A stretch of 64,000 nt of DNA from Paracoccus pantotrophus (GCF_008824185.1 NZ_CP044423.1:1005501-1069500); one strand, 5' to 3'; counted from the stretch's first letter, positions 18,944 through 29,200 are shown. Notes: generated from the sequence alone by a model not told the origin. A program made the numbers and translations.

Positions 18944-19510
18944 TTACGCCAGCAGATCGGCGACGTGGCTGCGATCGTAGATACGCGCGCTGCCGCCCGC
19001 CGGGACGATCCCGCGCGCATCAAGGCGCTGCCGGAGGCTGTCCCAATCCATGCGCGCCTTGCCCCCCAGTGTGCGAAAACTGATGAAACGGTCGTGAAAC
19101 GCCTGCCGATCGGTCGCCGTCAACCGCAAGTGATCGCCGCCACGCGGCCCCCGGATCCGACGAAAGGGCAAGCCCATCCGCCGGATGAACGTCGCCAGTT
19201 CGGCAGTGCGCAACCCTTCAGAGCTGGCGAAGACAGCCAGGGAAACCGCCTCGCCCTCCTGTCCGACATGGCCGAGATTGACCAGAACCGAGGCAAATCC
19301 GGATCGTTGCAGATACTTCCCCACCCGAGGCAAACGGCCATCCCGGATCCGTTCGATCACCTCGGGAACCGTCAACTGCAACCTTGATGCGGCCTCCGCC
19401 AGGCTGCACCAGTCGTGCATCGCGACATAGACCGGCATCGCGCCGACAAGCAGATCATCAATCAACCGCTGCGTCGCCAGCGGATCCCAGCGACCGTGGG
19501 GACTGGTCAT
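18944..19510 (-). CDS. unknown protein, possibly a C-terminal TniQ-like fragment
   Basis: 188 residues from the ATG at 19510 (longer if an earlier start is used). It has helix-turn-helix-like segments (CSLAEAASRLQLTVPEVIERI; LRTAELATFIRRMGL) and an ending FISFRTLGG...ARIYDRSHVADLLA that reminds me of the C-terminus of TniQ-family transposition proteins. That resemblance is from memory and weak. No ribosome site is clear and the upstream sequence looks non-coding, so this is probably a 5'-truncated relic at the edge of the decayed mobile region. About 270 bases upstream, to 19780, hold nothing I recognise. Confidence 0.4.
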   Translation of the reverse strand: MTSPHGRWDPLATQRLIDDLLVGAMPVYVAMHDWCSLAEAASRLQLTVPEVIERIRDGRLPRVGKYLQRSGFASVLVNLGHVGQEGEAVSLAVFASSEGLRTAELATFIRRMGLPFRRIRGPRGGDHLRLTATDRQAFHDRFISFRTLGGKARMDWDSLRQRLDARGIVPAGGSARIYDRSHVADLLA

Positions 19511-19780
19511 CCTGATCGTGAAGCAGGCAATCGAGCAGGCCTTGACCCGCGAGTCCGGGCATCTGAGGGTCGAACATTTCGTCGAGGCCTGGGTGCACAG
19601 GACCGGCATCACCCCAGCAGCTTCGCCGTTTCTCCACCGGCAATACGCCGCAGCCTTTCCGCGTGATCGCATTTTCTGGTCACACCAGGATGCGTGAGGC
19701 GGTAGCCGCCTTGAGCGACCGCAAGACGAACCCGCCGTCGCCAGGATTGTTCAGCGGGTGAGGGCTGCACCTTCTCGGCC

Positions 19781-20053
19781 TTGGGGTGCGCCTTTGGTCG
19801 TTGCCTGGCATGGAAGGTGGGTGCGGTAAAACCCGAGAGGCGTTTTTTCGGATTCGTCTGCGAACGCCTGGGCATCAAACCAGCGGCGGTCATGATGGTG
19901 GGTGACAGCGCGACATCCGACATCCACGGCGCGCGGGCTGCGGGTCTGCAAGCCATCAGGATCTGTCGCGACGACAGCTTGCGCCAATCGGAGGACATCG
20001 CCAATCTTGAAGAGCCGATTTCGGCCTTTGCAGGCGACGGAGGCAGATCATGA
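19781..20053 (+). pseudogene. HAD-superfamily hydrolase, C-terminal fragment
   Basis: From about 19823 the frame reads VKPERRFFGFVCERLGI, then MMVGDSATSDIHGARAAGLQAIRI, which is motif III (Lys) and motif IV (GDS..D) of haloacid-dehalogenase hydrolases. The catalytic N-terminal half (DxD, motif I) is missing. The frame opens only at a TTG with no ribosome site, and the first dozen residues look non-homologous. It is a 5'-truncated remnant. Its stop overlaps the next ATG (ATGA), preserving the old operon junction. Confidence 0.65.
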
Positions 20054-20313
20054 CGCAGTCGGACCACTCGGATGACCCATGCAACAGGCGCAAGCCGGCG
20101 GGCAAGCGGCAAGGCAAGCCGGGAGATGAGGCCCCCTTTGTCGAGCGAATGCGCCGGAAAGCCCTATCCCGTGCGCAAGACGAAGCGGATATGGCCAGCG
20201 GGCGCATCAGCAGGCAGCAGATGCAGCAGATCAACAGTGCCGGCCTTGGGCGCATCCTGCGCAATGCACGCATTGGCAGGCGTGGCCGCTCCGACGGGGA
20301 CAAGAGGATGTGA
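20050..20313 (+). CDS. small basic hypothetical protein
   Basis: 87 residues, very basic and hydrophilic with no membrane segment (APFVERMRRKALSRAQDEAD, ISRQQMQQINSAGLGRILRN). I do not recognise a family. The 4-base ATGA overlap with the upstream HAD fragment suggests it was once translated from the same transcript. With that gene truncated, its expression today is uncertain. The 250 bases after it show no credible gene. Confidence 0.5.
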   Translation: MTQSDHSDDPCNRRKPAGKRQGKPGDEAPFVERMRRKALSRAQDEADMASGRISRQQMQQINSAGLGRILRNARIGRRGRSDGDKRM

Positions 20314-20565
20314 TTGGTCTTCGCGCCCGATGGAAGATGGCACGACCGATGAGTTCCCTTGGCGTTCCTCTATGGGCGTGGAACTGACCGGATCGTCCTC
20401 TCGATGTCGCAGAGGCAATTGCGGCGGTGCTTTACGAAGTTACTGGAACAATCTTCCGGCCACCCAGCAAAACGGCAAGGCAATGGCCTTTCTGTTTTCC
20501 AATGACCTGCTCCATCGCGACCTATGGACTGACCTCGGGCCCGCGCAGGATCATCCCGACCGCCG

Positions 20566-21255
20566 TCACGCCTTCAGCATCTTGACGACTTGACGTGCCG
20601 TGGCCTTGGCCGAAGCCGGGTTCTGTCCGGTCACCAGCCTGCCATCGGTCACGACATAGGGCACAAAGGGCAGCAGCGCCTTGCCATAGCGCGCGCCGCG
20701 CCGCTTCATCTCGGCCTCGGCATTGTAGGGCATGTGCTTCGCCACGCCAGCAAGGCTCTCCTCGGTCCAGGAAAAGCCGGTCAGGCGGCGGTCCTCGACC
20801 AGCAGACGGCCATCGGCCAGCCGGGTATTCAGCAGCCCGCAATAGCCGTGGCAGACTGCCGAGACGATCGCGCCACGCTCCCATATCCGCCGCGTGATGT
20901 CCTGCAAGCCGGTGCTGCCGGGGAAATCCCACATCACGCCATGGCCACCGGTGAAATAGATCGCATCATAGGCGTCGGCGTCGACCTCCTCCGGCGCGGC
21001 CGTCCGCTCCAGCAGCGCCATGCGCGCCGGATCGTTCAGCCAGGACCGGGCCGAGGCGTCGAGCAGCGGCCATTTCAGCGCCCGCGGCTCCAGCGGAGAA
21101 ACCCCGCCGGCCGGGCTGACAATGTCCTGCCGATAGCCCTGGGCTGCGAACGCGTCCCAGGCATGGCTCAACTCCGACAGCCAGAGCCCGGTCTTGCGAC
21201 CTGGATCGTCATAGTGACCGCGGTTGGTCACGACATGCAAAATGCGCTTGTGCAT
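20566..21255 (-). CDS. DJ-1/PfpI-family protein (type 1 glutamine amidotransferase-like)
   Basis: 229 residues. The frame shows ILHVVTN, KTGLWLSELSHAWD, the Glu-containing EEVDADAYDAIYFTGGHGVMWDFP and the nucleophile elbow SAVCHGYCGLL with the conserved Cys-His. This subgroup includes Hsp31-like glutathione-independent glyoxalases and general stress proteins; its substrate is unknown. The start at 21255 has AGGA upstream and gives a normal N-terminus; an ATG 15 bases earlier is possible. It begins 11 bases after the truncated flavin oxidoreductase, so its original promoter may have been lost with the 5' end of that gene. Confidence 0.8.
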   Translation of the reverse strand: MHKRILHVVTNRGHYDDPGRKTGLWLSELSHAWDAFAAQGYRQDIVSPAGGVSPLEPRALKWPLLDASARSWLNDPARMALLERTAAPEEVDADAYDAIYFTGGHGVMWDFPGSTGLQDITRRIWERGAIVSAVCHGYCGLLNTRLADGRLLVEDRRLTGFSWTEESLAGVAKHMPYNAEAEMKRRGARYGKALLPFVPYVVTDGRLVTGQNPASAKATARQVVKMLKA

Positions 21256-21266
21256 GCCCGATCCTC

Positions 21267-21749
21267 TCATGCGGCAGAGCGGCGTTGCAACCAGCTGCGA
21301 TAGCGGCGGCTGCGGCGCGCCATGCGCAGCCGGTCGCGGACCAGCACCCAAGGCGCCCAGGCCTGCGGGCGCGGGCTGCGGCCGGCACCGAGGCGGCGCA
21401 GTTGCAGCTTGGTCAGCGCCATGGTGGCCAGGCCCGAAAGTGCGCGGTTCTTCCAGCGCACCATCGGCACATCGACCGCGGCCTCGCCCGCCTGCCAGCG
21501 GTTCGGCAGGTCCGGGGCATAGGCCAGCGCCTGCGCGAGGCCGACCATGGCCACGCCGGCGCGGTCGCCCTCGGGTGCCAGCGCGGCCTCGGCGGTGGCG
21601 CGGCGGCGGATGCCGCCCGTCACCATCACCGGCATGCGCGCCTCGGCCACGATGTCGCGGGCGAAATCGACGAAATAGGCCTCGCGGGCCAAGGTGCTTT
21701 GGCGGGTGCTGGCCTGTTGCGGCCGGCCGTGCATGGCCGGGCTTTCATA
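21267..21749 (-). pseudogene. old-yellow-enzyme family oxidoreductase, 5'-truncated by IS
   Basis: The frame runs from the IS boundary to a stop at 21267 and reads YESPAMHGRPQQ, STLAREAYFVDFA, MPVMVTGGIRRR, then GVAMVGLAQALAYAPDLPNRW, i.e. the C-terminal half of the TIM barrel in NADH:flavin oxidoreductases. About 200-250 N-terminal residues are gone, and no matching piece lies on the far side of the IS. So the insertion was accompanied by a deletion. Confidence 0.75.
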
Positions 21750-22581
21750 GGGTCAGGATGCATTGATTTTCAGTGTGCTACGTGATTCACGGCTCGGAAA
21801 ACGGAGCGGTGACATGAGCGACCTGTACTGGCTGACCGACGAGCAGATGACCAAGCTTGCCCCTTTCTTCCCGAAGTCGCACGGCAAGCCACGCGTCGAT
21901 GACAAGCGTGTTCTAAGCGGGATTATCTTCATCAATCGCAATGGTTTGCGCTGGCGAGATGCCCCCAGGGAGTATGGGCCGCACAAGACGCTCTACAGCC
22001 GGTGGAAGCGTTGGAGCGAGAAAGGCATTTTCGCCAGGATGATGATCGGGCTGGCCGCCGACCACGGCGAGGAAAAGACCGTGATGATCGACGCGACCTA
22101 TCTGAAAGCGCACCGCACCGCGACCAGCTTGGCCGTGAAAAAGGGGGGCGTGGACGCCTCGTCGGCCGGACCAAGGGCGGCATGAACACGAAGCTGCATG
22201 CCATCTGTGACAGCCAGGGCCGACCGCTCGACCTGTTCGTCACCGCAGGGCAGGTCAGCGACTACATCGGGGCGCGGGCGTTGCTCAGCAGCCTCCCAAA
22301 GGTCGATTGGCTGCTCGGGGATCGCGGCTATGACGCCGACTGGTTCCGGGAAGCCTTGCAGGACAAGGGGATACGAGCCTGCATCCCCGGCCGAAAGCAG
22401 CGCAAGACACCGGTCAAATACGACAAGCGCCGATACAAGCGGCGCAACCGCATCGAGATCATGTTTGGCAGGCTCAAGGACTGGCGGCGCGTGGCAACCC
22501 GATACGACAGATGCCCGAAGGTCTTCCTCTCGGCCATCGCGCTCGCGGCAACCGTCATTTATTGGTTATGAATCCTGACCC
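21750..22581 (+). mobile_element. IS5-family (IS427-group) insertion sequence
   Basis: 832 bp with imperfect terminal inverted repeats: left GGGTCAGGATGCAT at 21750-21763, right end its complement GGGTCAGGATTCAT at 22568-22581 (13 of 14 match). The element is flanked by TA on both sides (21748-21749, 22582-22583), the dinucleotide target usual for this group. It carries a two-frame transposase. It separates a 5'-truncated oxidoreductase gene from a 3'-truncated integrase gene. Confidence 0.9.
21814..22571 (+). CDS. IS5-family transposase, OrfA/OrfB joined by -1 frameshift
   Basis: OrfA starts at 21814 (MSDLYWLTDEQMTKLAPFFP) and carries the DUF4096-type N-terminus and the first catalytic Asp (VMIDATYLKAHRT). 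OrfB in the -1 frame has GGMNTKLHAICD, the second Asp in LLGDRGYDADWF and the Glu in RNRIEIMFGRLKDWRRVATRYD, ending at 22571. The frames meet at AAAAAGGGGGGC near 22138-22148, a classic slippery run, so programmed frameshifting is likely and the element is probably active. Total about 252 residues. Confidence 0.88.
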
Positions 22582-22583
22582 TA

Positions 22584-23326
22584 ATCTTGACAGGCTGCAA
22601 AGCCTCGGGGTTGCCCGCTGGTGGCGTGACAATGGGATCGGCAGGCTTGCCGCCATAGTTGCCTTGGTCCCGCTCCAGGGTGCGCTGTAGCGCCTCTATC
22701 TCGGCGCGCATGATCCGCTTTGCCAGGGTGGCGCGTTCCGCCGATCCCTCGGGCGCGGTCAGACTATGGCGATCAAGGTAAGCGTCTATCTCATGCTCAA
22801 CCAGATGCGTCCGATTCTCGGTCAGGTCGGCGCGTAGGGCGTCCAGCTTGGCCTGCCGGGCGCTCTGGTCGAATGCCTGGGCATCCTTCATCACCAGCAG
22901 GTCAAGCGAGGCGTCCAGCACGGCCAGAGGGTCAGCAAGCGCGATCTGACCTGCCTGCGCCCTCTGCATCAGCTTGTCTTGCTCTACCTCGATAGCATCC
23001 ACGCTCGGCAGGCGATCCCGTTTCGCTTCGTCCTCGGCCAATGCCGCCGTGTAGCGTTGCCAGACGGCACGGCCATAGTCGGCGGTCGTGATAGGACCGT
23101 TCGGGCCGGCCTGCCGGTCGCCGGCCGTGGATGCCTCGGCGGTGGCGATCTGGCGTTGAAGCATCGCCACGGCGGCGGGCAGCGCCTTCATGGCAGCACG
23201 ACGTTCGCCACCTAGCGGCGTGACCAGTTCGGTTTTTCCGATGATCTGGCGAAGATGCGCCGGGACGGCGATGCGGGCATAGAATCGACCGTTCTTGACT
23301 TTCAAATGCCTGACCTGACCAGCCAT
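22584..23326 (-). pseudogene. tyrosine recombinase (phage/island integrase), 3'-truncated by IS
   Basis: About 247 residues survive from the ATG at 23326. The N-terminus (VKNGRFYARIAVPAHLRQIIGKTEL) is the DUF6538-type arm-binding domain seen in proteobacterial tyrosine integrases, followed by a helical core-binding region. The catalytic domain with R-H-R-Y is missing; the frame runs into the IS and stops at 22559. The gene starts about 90 bp beyond the 3' end of tRNA-Gly, the usual place for an island integrase. It indicates an element that once used this tRNA and can no longer move by itself. Confidence 0.8.
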
Positions 23327-23418
23327 CGCAGACCCCCCATTCTGGCACCAACTTTGGAACCAAAAGCGGCACAAACCCCAGCAATGCAAGGCTTTTATTG
23401 TGTTTGCTGGGGAAGCCG

Positions 23419-23492
23419 TGGAGCGGGTGAAGGGAATCGAACCCTCGTCTTCAGCTTGGGAAGCTGCGGCTCTACCATTGAGCTACACCCGC
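23419..23492 (-). tRNA. tRNA-Gly (CCC)
   Basis: 74 nt including encoded CCA. The acceptor GCGGGTG pairs with CACCCGC, the D-arm has AGCTCAATGGTAGAG, the anticodon loop is CTTCCCAA (anticodon CCC), the T-loop is GGTTCGATTCC and the discriminator is U, as expected for glycine. A truncated integrase lies just 3' of it. Confidence 0.95.
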
Positions 23493-23503
23493 GAGGCCCG
23501 GAT

Positions 23504-23532
23504 TGCTTACTGTCTCGAGCCGGCCGCCGCAA
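23504..23532 (-). promoter_or_regulatory. possible sigma-70 promoter for tRNA-Gly
   Basis: On the minus strand TTGCGG, a 17-base spacer and TAAGCA end 11 bases before the tRNA 5' end. The match to consensus is moderate and the distance is rather short. Confidence 0.35.
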
Positions 23533-23597
23533 GGCCAATCTGCGCCCGGCGCTTCTTCGTTCCTCAAATACCCCATCGGTAACGCAGCCAGTCGAGG

Positions 23598-24815
23598 TGA
23601 GCTATCCGCCGAGAATCGGCCAGTGAGGCAAGCTGCGATCCGCCGTCTTCTGGTCTCCAGGGACGAGGGGATCGGACGATGCCGAAAGGCAGGAACCATG
23701 ACGCGGGCTTCAAGGCTCGGGTGGCGCCGGAGGCCGCGAAGGGCGGGCGCATCGTGCCGGAGCTGGCCGCGGAATACCGCGTGCGCCCGACGATGATCCA
23801 TCAATGGAAGAAGGCGCTGCTCGAAGGGGCGTCGGACATCTTCGAACGCGGCGGGAAGAAGGCTGGGATCGATGAGGCCACGATGCGGTCGCTGCACGCC
23901 CGGATCGGGAAGCCGGCCGGCGCCAACGCTTCCTGTCCGGAAAGCCCAGGCCCTGGACCGGCCAGTGATGAGGGATCGAAACCGCCACCGGTTCAAGGCC
24001 GATCCCGAACGCGATGATTGAACGCTCCCGTCCCGCGCTGTCGCTCGGGGCGCCATGCCGCCTGCTGTCGATCCCGCGGTCCTCGATCCCGCGGTCCGCG
24101 TCCTGTTGCGCAGCAAGGGACGAGACCGGGATGAACCTCGCCCCTATGCGGCTGATCGACCGGCAATTTCCGGAAACGCCCTGCTACGGCGTGCAGCAGA
24201 TGCCGGCGTGCAGCAGATGACCCGGCCCCTGCACAACGAAGGCCATGCCGTGAACGTCACGCGCAGCCGGCGGCTGATGCGGCTCATGCGCTTGATGCCG
24301 ATCCGCCGGAAACCCGCTGCCAGCAGGCCCGCGCCGGGGCGCAAGACCTATCCGCTGGGGGGGGCGCGGGTCGAGCAACCCGACCAGGTCGGGTGCGCCG
24401 GCATCGCCGATCTGCCGATGCGGCGGGGCTGCCTCTGCCCGGTCGCCGTCATGGACCGGTTCCCCCGCAAGCTGCTGGCCTGGCGCATCTCGAACACGCC
24501 GGCGGCGGATTTCTGCGTTGCGCACCCGCATCTCGATGGATGGCAGGGGCGCTGTCTCGACACCGTCTTCATCGAGCGCCTCCGGCGATCCCTGATGCAT
24601 GAATGCGCCTACCCGCACGCCTGGGAGACCGGCGCGCAGGCCAGGGCCGGCGCCGGCAGGTGGATCGCCTTCTGCAGCCACCAGAGCGGCCTCGCGCCGC
24701 CCATGGCGGACAGCCGCCCGCCGCGGTCTGCGTCAACCAGAGCGAAACCGACCGGCAGAGCCGGAGAGCAGCTTAAATCACCCCAGAGCCCGCCCAATGA
24801 TCGCGGAGTGGCTCA
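23598..24815 (+). mobile_element. degenerate IS3-family element
   Basis: About 1.2 kb bounded by probable short inverted ends (TGAGCTATCCGC at 23598 and, inverted, TGAGCCACTCCGC ending at 24815; one gap). Both transposase reading frames are recognisable but broken. No target duplication is clear. It lies between tRNA-Gly and the RND efflux operon and may have displaced the pump's original upstream region. Confidence 0.6.
23679..24776 (+). pseudogene. IS3-family transposase OrfA/OrfB remnants
   Basis: OrfA is recognisable at 23679 (RNHDAGFKARVAPEAAKGG, ELAAEYRVRPTMIHQWKKALLEGA) but loses the expected ending after LHARIGKPAG. OrfB pieces follow: MRLMPIRRKPAASRPAPGRK, then MRRGCLCPVAVMDRFPRKLLAWRISNT, then DTVFIERLRRSLMHECAYPHAWETG. 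The stretch with the second catalytic Asp is deleted between ADFCV and the DGWQGRCLD segment, and several substitutions hit conserved positions. It cannot make a working transposase. Confidence 0.75.
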
Positions 24816-24953
24816 ACGGGCCGCCCGCTGCCCCAAGCCTGCGGCCGGGTTTCGCCGGTGGCGCAACGTCGCGGACCGAAGCGGTTTCGGGATTGATCAT
24901 CCCATGCGAAACTGTTCGTTATGCAACCGTCAGCAAATAGCCGGAGCAAACCG

Positions 24954-26255
24954 ATGTTCGCGCTATCGCGCCGCATGGCGATTTCCGTGATCCTTCCGCT
25001 CGCGGCGGGGCTTTCTCCGATGGCCGTCCTGGCCCAGGATCCCTCGCAGATGCCGCCGCCGGCCGTGACCGTGGTCACGCTTCACGCCCAGGACGTGCCC
25101 TTGACCACCACCCTGCCCGGCCGCGTCACCGCCTCGGCCGAGGCCGAGGTGCGGCCCCAGGTCAACGGCATCGTCACCGAGCGGCTGTTCGAGGAAGGCA
25201 GCCATGTGAAGGTCGGCGACCCGCTGTTCCGCATCGACGCCACCACCTACCAGGCCACCGTCGCCCAGGCCGAGGCCGCCGTGGCCCAGGCCCGCGCCCA
25301 GGCCGAGGCGGCGCGCCGCGAGGCCGAGCGCGTGGGCGCCCTGCGCGACCGCCGCGTCGCCAGCGAAAGCACGACCGACAATGCCATCGCCGCCCGCGAT
25401 TCGGCCGAGGCCGCGGTCAAAGTCGCCGAGGCGCAGCTGCAGACCGCCCGCATCGAACTGGAACGCACCACGATCCGCGCCGAGCTGGACGGCGAGATCG
25501 GCCTGGCGCAGACCAGCCAGGGCGCGCTGGTGACGGCCAGCCAGCCGACGCCGCTTGCCGTGATCCGCAAGCTCGACCCGGTGCATGTGGACGTGACGCA
25601 ATCGGCCGCCGAACTGATCCGCTTCCGCCGCGAGATGGCGGCGCAATCCGCCGAGGGCCAGCCGGACCGCAAGGTGACGCTGCGCCTGGCCGACGGCACC
25701 GAATACGCCCAGGAAGGCCGGCTGACCGCGGCCGAGCCCTATGTGAACGAGACGACCGGCGTGGTGACGCTGCGCCTGGCCTTTGCCAATCCCGACCGCA
25801 CCCTCTTGCCGGGCATGTATGTCCAGGCGGTGGTGCAGCAGGCCACGGCGCGCAACGTGATCCTTGCCCCGCAGGAAGGCGTCACCCGCGACCGCCGCGG
25901 CCAGCCCGTCGCGCTGGTGGTCAATGCCGACAATGCGGTCGAGCAGCGCCAGCTGACCATCCTTCAGGACATGGGCAATAGCTGGATCGTCAGCGCGGGG
26001 CTGCATGACGGCGACCGCATCGTGGTCGAGGGCCTGCAGAAGATCGGCCCCGGCATGACCGTGACGCCCGAGGAACGCCAGGCCGCCGCGCCCCAAGCCG
26101 CGGCAGGCGGGGCCGCCGAAGCGGCCGCGCCCGCAGCCGGCACCGGCGAACAGCCCGCGGGGCAATCCCCGCAAGAGCCCGCAGAGCAACCCGCCGCGGA
26201 AGCCGCGGGTGCAGAGACCGCAGCCGAGGCCGGCGCCGCACAGCCGACGAACTGA
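24954..26255 (+). CDS. RND efflux periplasmic adaptor (AcrA/MexA type)
   Basis: 433 residues. The signal peptide is about residues 1-27 (MAISVILPLAAGLSPMAVLA, cleavage before QDPS) with no lipobox, unlike lipidated AcrA. A lipoyl/hairpin region follows (GRVTASAEAEVRPQVNGIV, coiled-coil AQAEAAVAQARAQAEAARREAE), then beta-barrel and membrane-proximal domains, then an Ala/Glu/Pro-rich low-complexity tail of about 60 residues. It links the pump to an outer-membrane channel. GGAG lies upstream. No TetR-type repressor lies beside it. Confidence 0.92.
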   Translation: MFALSRRMAISVILPLAAGLSPMAVLAQDPSQMPPPAVTVVTLHAQDVPLTTTLPGRVTASAEAEVRPQVNGIVTERLFEEGSHVKVGDPLFRIDATTYQATVAQAEAAVAQARAQAEAARREAERVGALRDRRVASESTTDNAIAARDSAEAAVKVAEAQLQTARIELERTTIRAELDGEIGLAQTSQGALVTASQPTPLAVIRKLDPVHVDVTQSAAELIRFRREMAAQSAEGQPDRKVTLRLADGTEYAQEGRLTAAEPYVNETTGVVTLRLAFANPDRTLLPGMYVQAVVQQATARNVILAPQEGVTRDRRGQPVALVVNADNAVEQRQLTILQDMGNSWIVSAGLHDGDRIVVEGLQKIGPGMTVTPEERQAAAPQAAAGGAAEAAAPAAGTGEQPAGQSPQEPAEQPAAEAAGAETAAEAGAAQPTN

Positions 26256-26292
26256 CCCCGGACGCCGCGAGGGAACAGCACAGGAACCGCAC

Positions 26293-29200
26293 ATGGCCCG
26301 CTTTTTCATCGACCGTCCGGTCTTCGCCTGGGTGATCTCGATCCTGATCATGGGGCTCGGGCTTCTGTCGATCGCATCGCTGCCGGTGGCGCAATATCCG
26401 CAGATCGCGCCGCCCTCGGTGACGATCCGCGCCACCTATCCCGGCGCCTCGGCCGATACGGTCGCCAATACCGTCACCCAGATCATCGAGCAGCAGATGA
26501 CCGGGCTGGACGGGCTGCGCTATTTCTCGTCCAGCTCGACCTCGGCCGGAACCTCGACCACGACGCTGACCTTCGAGACCGGCACCGATCCCGACATCGC
26601 CCAGGTTCAGGTGCAGAACAAGCTGGCGCAGGCCACCGCGCTTCTGCCCGAGCCGGTGCAGCGCCAGGGCATCACGGTCGAGAAATCCGCCTCGGGCTTC
26701 CTGATGGTCGTCGGCCTGACCTCGTCGGACGACCGCTATGAACAGGTGGACCTGGCCGATTACCTGATCTCGAACCTGGTCAACGACCTTTCGCGGGTCG
26801 ATGGCGTGGGCTCGGTCCAGGTCTTCGGCGCGCAATATGCCATGCGCATCTGGCTGGACCCGTCGAAGCTGGCCGCCTATGAGCTGACGCCCTCGGACGT
26901 GGTGGCGGCGGTCTCGTCGGAAAACGCGCAGATCTCGGCCGGCTCCTTCGGCAGCCAGCCGGCGCCGCAGGGGCAGATGCTGAACGCCACCATCACCGCG
27001 CAATCGCTGCTCTCCACCCCCGAGGATTTCGAGCAGATCGTGCTGCGCGCGGAACAGGACGGCGGCCTGATTTTGCTGAAGGACGTGGCCCGCGTCGAGA
27101 TCGGCGCCGAGGACTACATGACCAATGCCCGTTACAACGGCCAGCCGGCCTCGGGCATGGCGATCAGCCTGGCCTCGGGCGCGAACGCGCTGGACACGGC
27201 CGAGCGGGTCAAGGCGCGGATGGAGGAGTTCGCCCGCTTCTTCCCCGAGGGCATGGAATACGTCATCCCCTTCGACACCACGCCCTTCGTGCTGATCTCG
27301 ATCGAAGAGGTGGTCAAGACGCTGATCGAGGCCATCGTGCTGGTGTTCTTCGTCATGCTGCTGTTCCTGCAGAACTGGCGCGCGACGCTGATCCCGACGC
27401 TGGCGGTGCCGGTGGTGCTGCTCGGTACCTTCGGCGTGCTGGCGGCGCTTGGCTTCACCATCAACACGCTGACCATGCTGGCCATGGTGCTGGCCATCGG
27501 CCTGCTGGTGGACGACGCCATCGTCGTGGTCGAGAACGTCGAGCGTATCATGGAAGAGGAAGGGCTGGAGCCGCGCGAGGCCACCCGCAAGTCCATGGGA
27601 CAGATCACCGGGGCGCTGATCGGCATCGCGCTGGTCTTGTCGGCGGTCTTCGTGCCCATGGCCTTCTTCGGCGGCTCGACCGGAGTGATCTACAAGCAGT
27701 TCGCCATCACCATCGCCTCGGCCATGGGCCTGTCGGTGCTGGTGGCACTGACGCTGACGCCGGCGCTTTGCGCCACGCTGCTGAAGAACGAGCACGGCCA
27801 CAAGACCCGCGGCTTCTTCGGCCTGTTCAACCGCGGCTTCGACCGCACCATCCATGGCTATGGCAATTCGGTGAACTGGCTGATCCGCCGGCCGCTGCGG
27901 ATGATGCTGATCTATCTGTGCATCGGTGCGGCCATGGTCCTGCTGTTCCTGCGCACCCCCACCGGCTTTCTGCCCGACGAGGACCAGGGCATCATGTTCG
28001 TCCTGATCCAGGGCCCGACCGGCGCCACTTCCGAGCGCACGGATGCGGTGATCGACCAGATCCAGCATTATTTCGCCGAGAACGAATCCGCCAATGTCGA
28101 GTCCTTCTTTGGCGTCTCGGGCTTCAGCTTCGCCGGATCGGGGCAGAACATGGGCATCGCCTTCCTGCGACTCAAGGACTGGGACGAGCGGCCGGGTGCC
28201 GAGCAGTCGGTGCAGGCCATCGCCGGGCGGGCCTTTCCGGCGCTGATGGGCATCCGCGACGCCATGGCCTTCCCCATCGTGCCGCCCTCGGTGATCGAGC
28301 TGGGCAACGTCTCGGGCTTCGACTTCTACCTGCAGGCCCGCGCCGGCCAGGCGCATGAGCAATTGCTGGACGCGCGCAACCAGTTGCTGGGCATGTCCGG
28401 GCAGGACGGCCGCATCGCCTCGGCGCGACCGAACGGGCTGGAGGACGCGGCGCAATACAATCTCGACATCGACTGGCGCAAGGCGGGCGCCATGGGGGTC
28501 TCGGCCACCGATGTGGGCAGCCTGCTCTCGGTCGCCTGGGCCGGGCGCTATGTGAACGATTTCATCGACCGCGGAAGGATCAAGCGGGTCTATGTGCAGG
28601 GGGAATCCGAATCGCGCGCGCTGCCGACCGACATCGACAAGTGGCGGGTCAGGAACAGCTCGGGCGGGCTGGTGCCGTTTTCCAACTTCGCCGAGGGCCG
28701 CTGGAGCTATGGGCCGCAGGGCCTGGACCGCTATAACGGCGTGCCCGCCATGCAGATCCAGGGCAGCCCGGCGCCCGGCGTCTCGTCCGGGCAGGCCATG
28801 GCCGCGATCGAGGAACTGGCCGGGCAGCTGCCGGCCGGCTTCGACGTGGCCTGGACCGGGCTTTCGCTGGAAGAGCAGCAGGCCGGCAACCAGACCATGC
28901 TGCTTTACGGCCTGTCGCTGGCGGTGGTGTTCCTGTGCCTGGCCGCGCTTTACGAAAGCTGGTCGATCCCCTTCGCGGTGATGCTGGCCATGCCCATCGG
29001 CGTGCTGGGCGCGCTGGTCGGGGCCTGGCTGGGCGGCTTCGACAACGGCGTGTTCTTCCAGGTCGGCCTGCTGACGGTGATCGGCCTGACCGGCAAGAAC
29101 GCCATCCTGATCGTCGAATTTGCCCGCGAGCAGGCCGAGCAGGGCAAGCCGCTTTACGAGGCGGTGGCCGAGGCGGCACGCCAGCGGTTCCGGCCGATCA

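Noticed and set aside
19750..19764. Possible attachment-site copy (CAGCGGGTGAGGG) matching the tRNA-Gly 3' end
   Set aside because: Only nine contiguous bases match (AGCGGGTGA); too short in GC-rich DNA to call an att repeat.
20314..20565. Possible coding relic (a VAEAIAAVLYEVTG-like stretch near 20405)
   Set aside because: Too short and without start, stop context or a family I can name.
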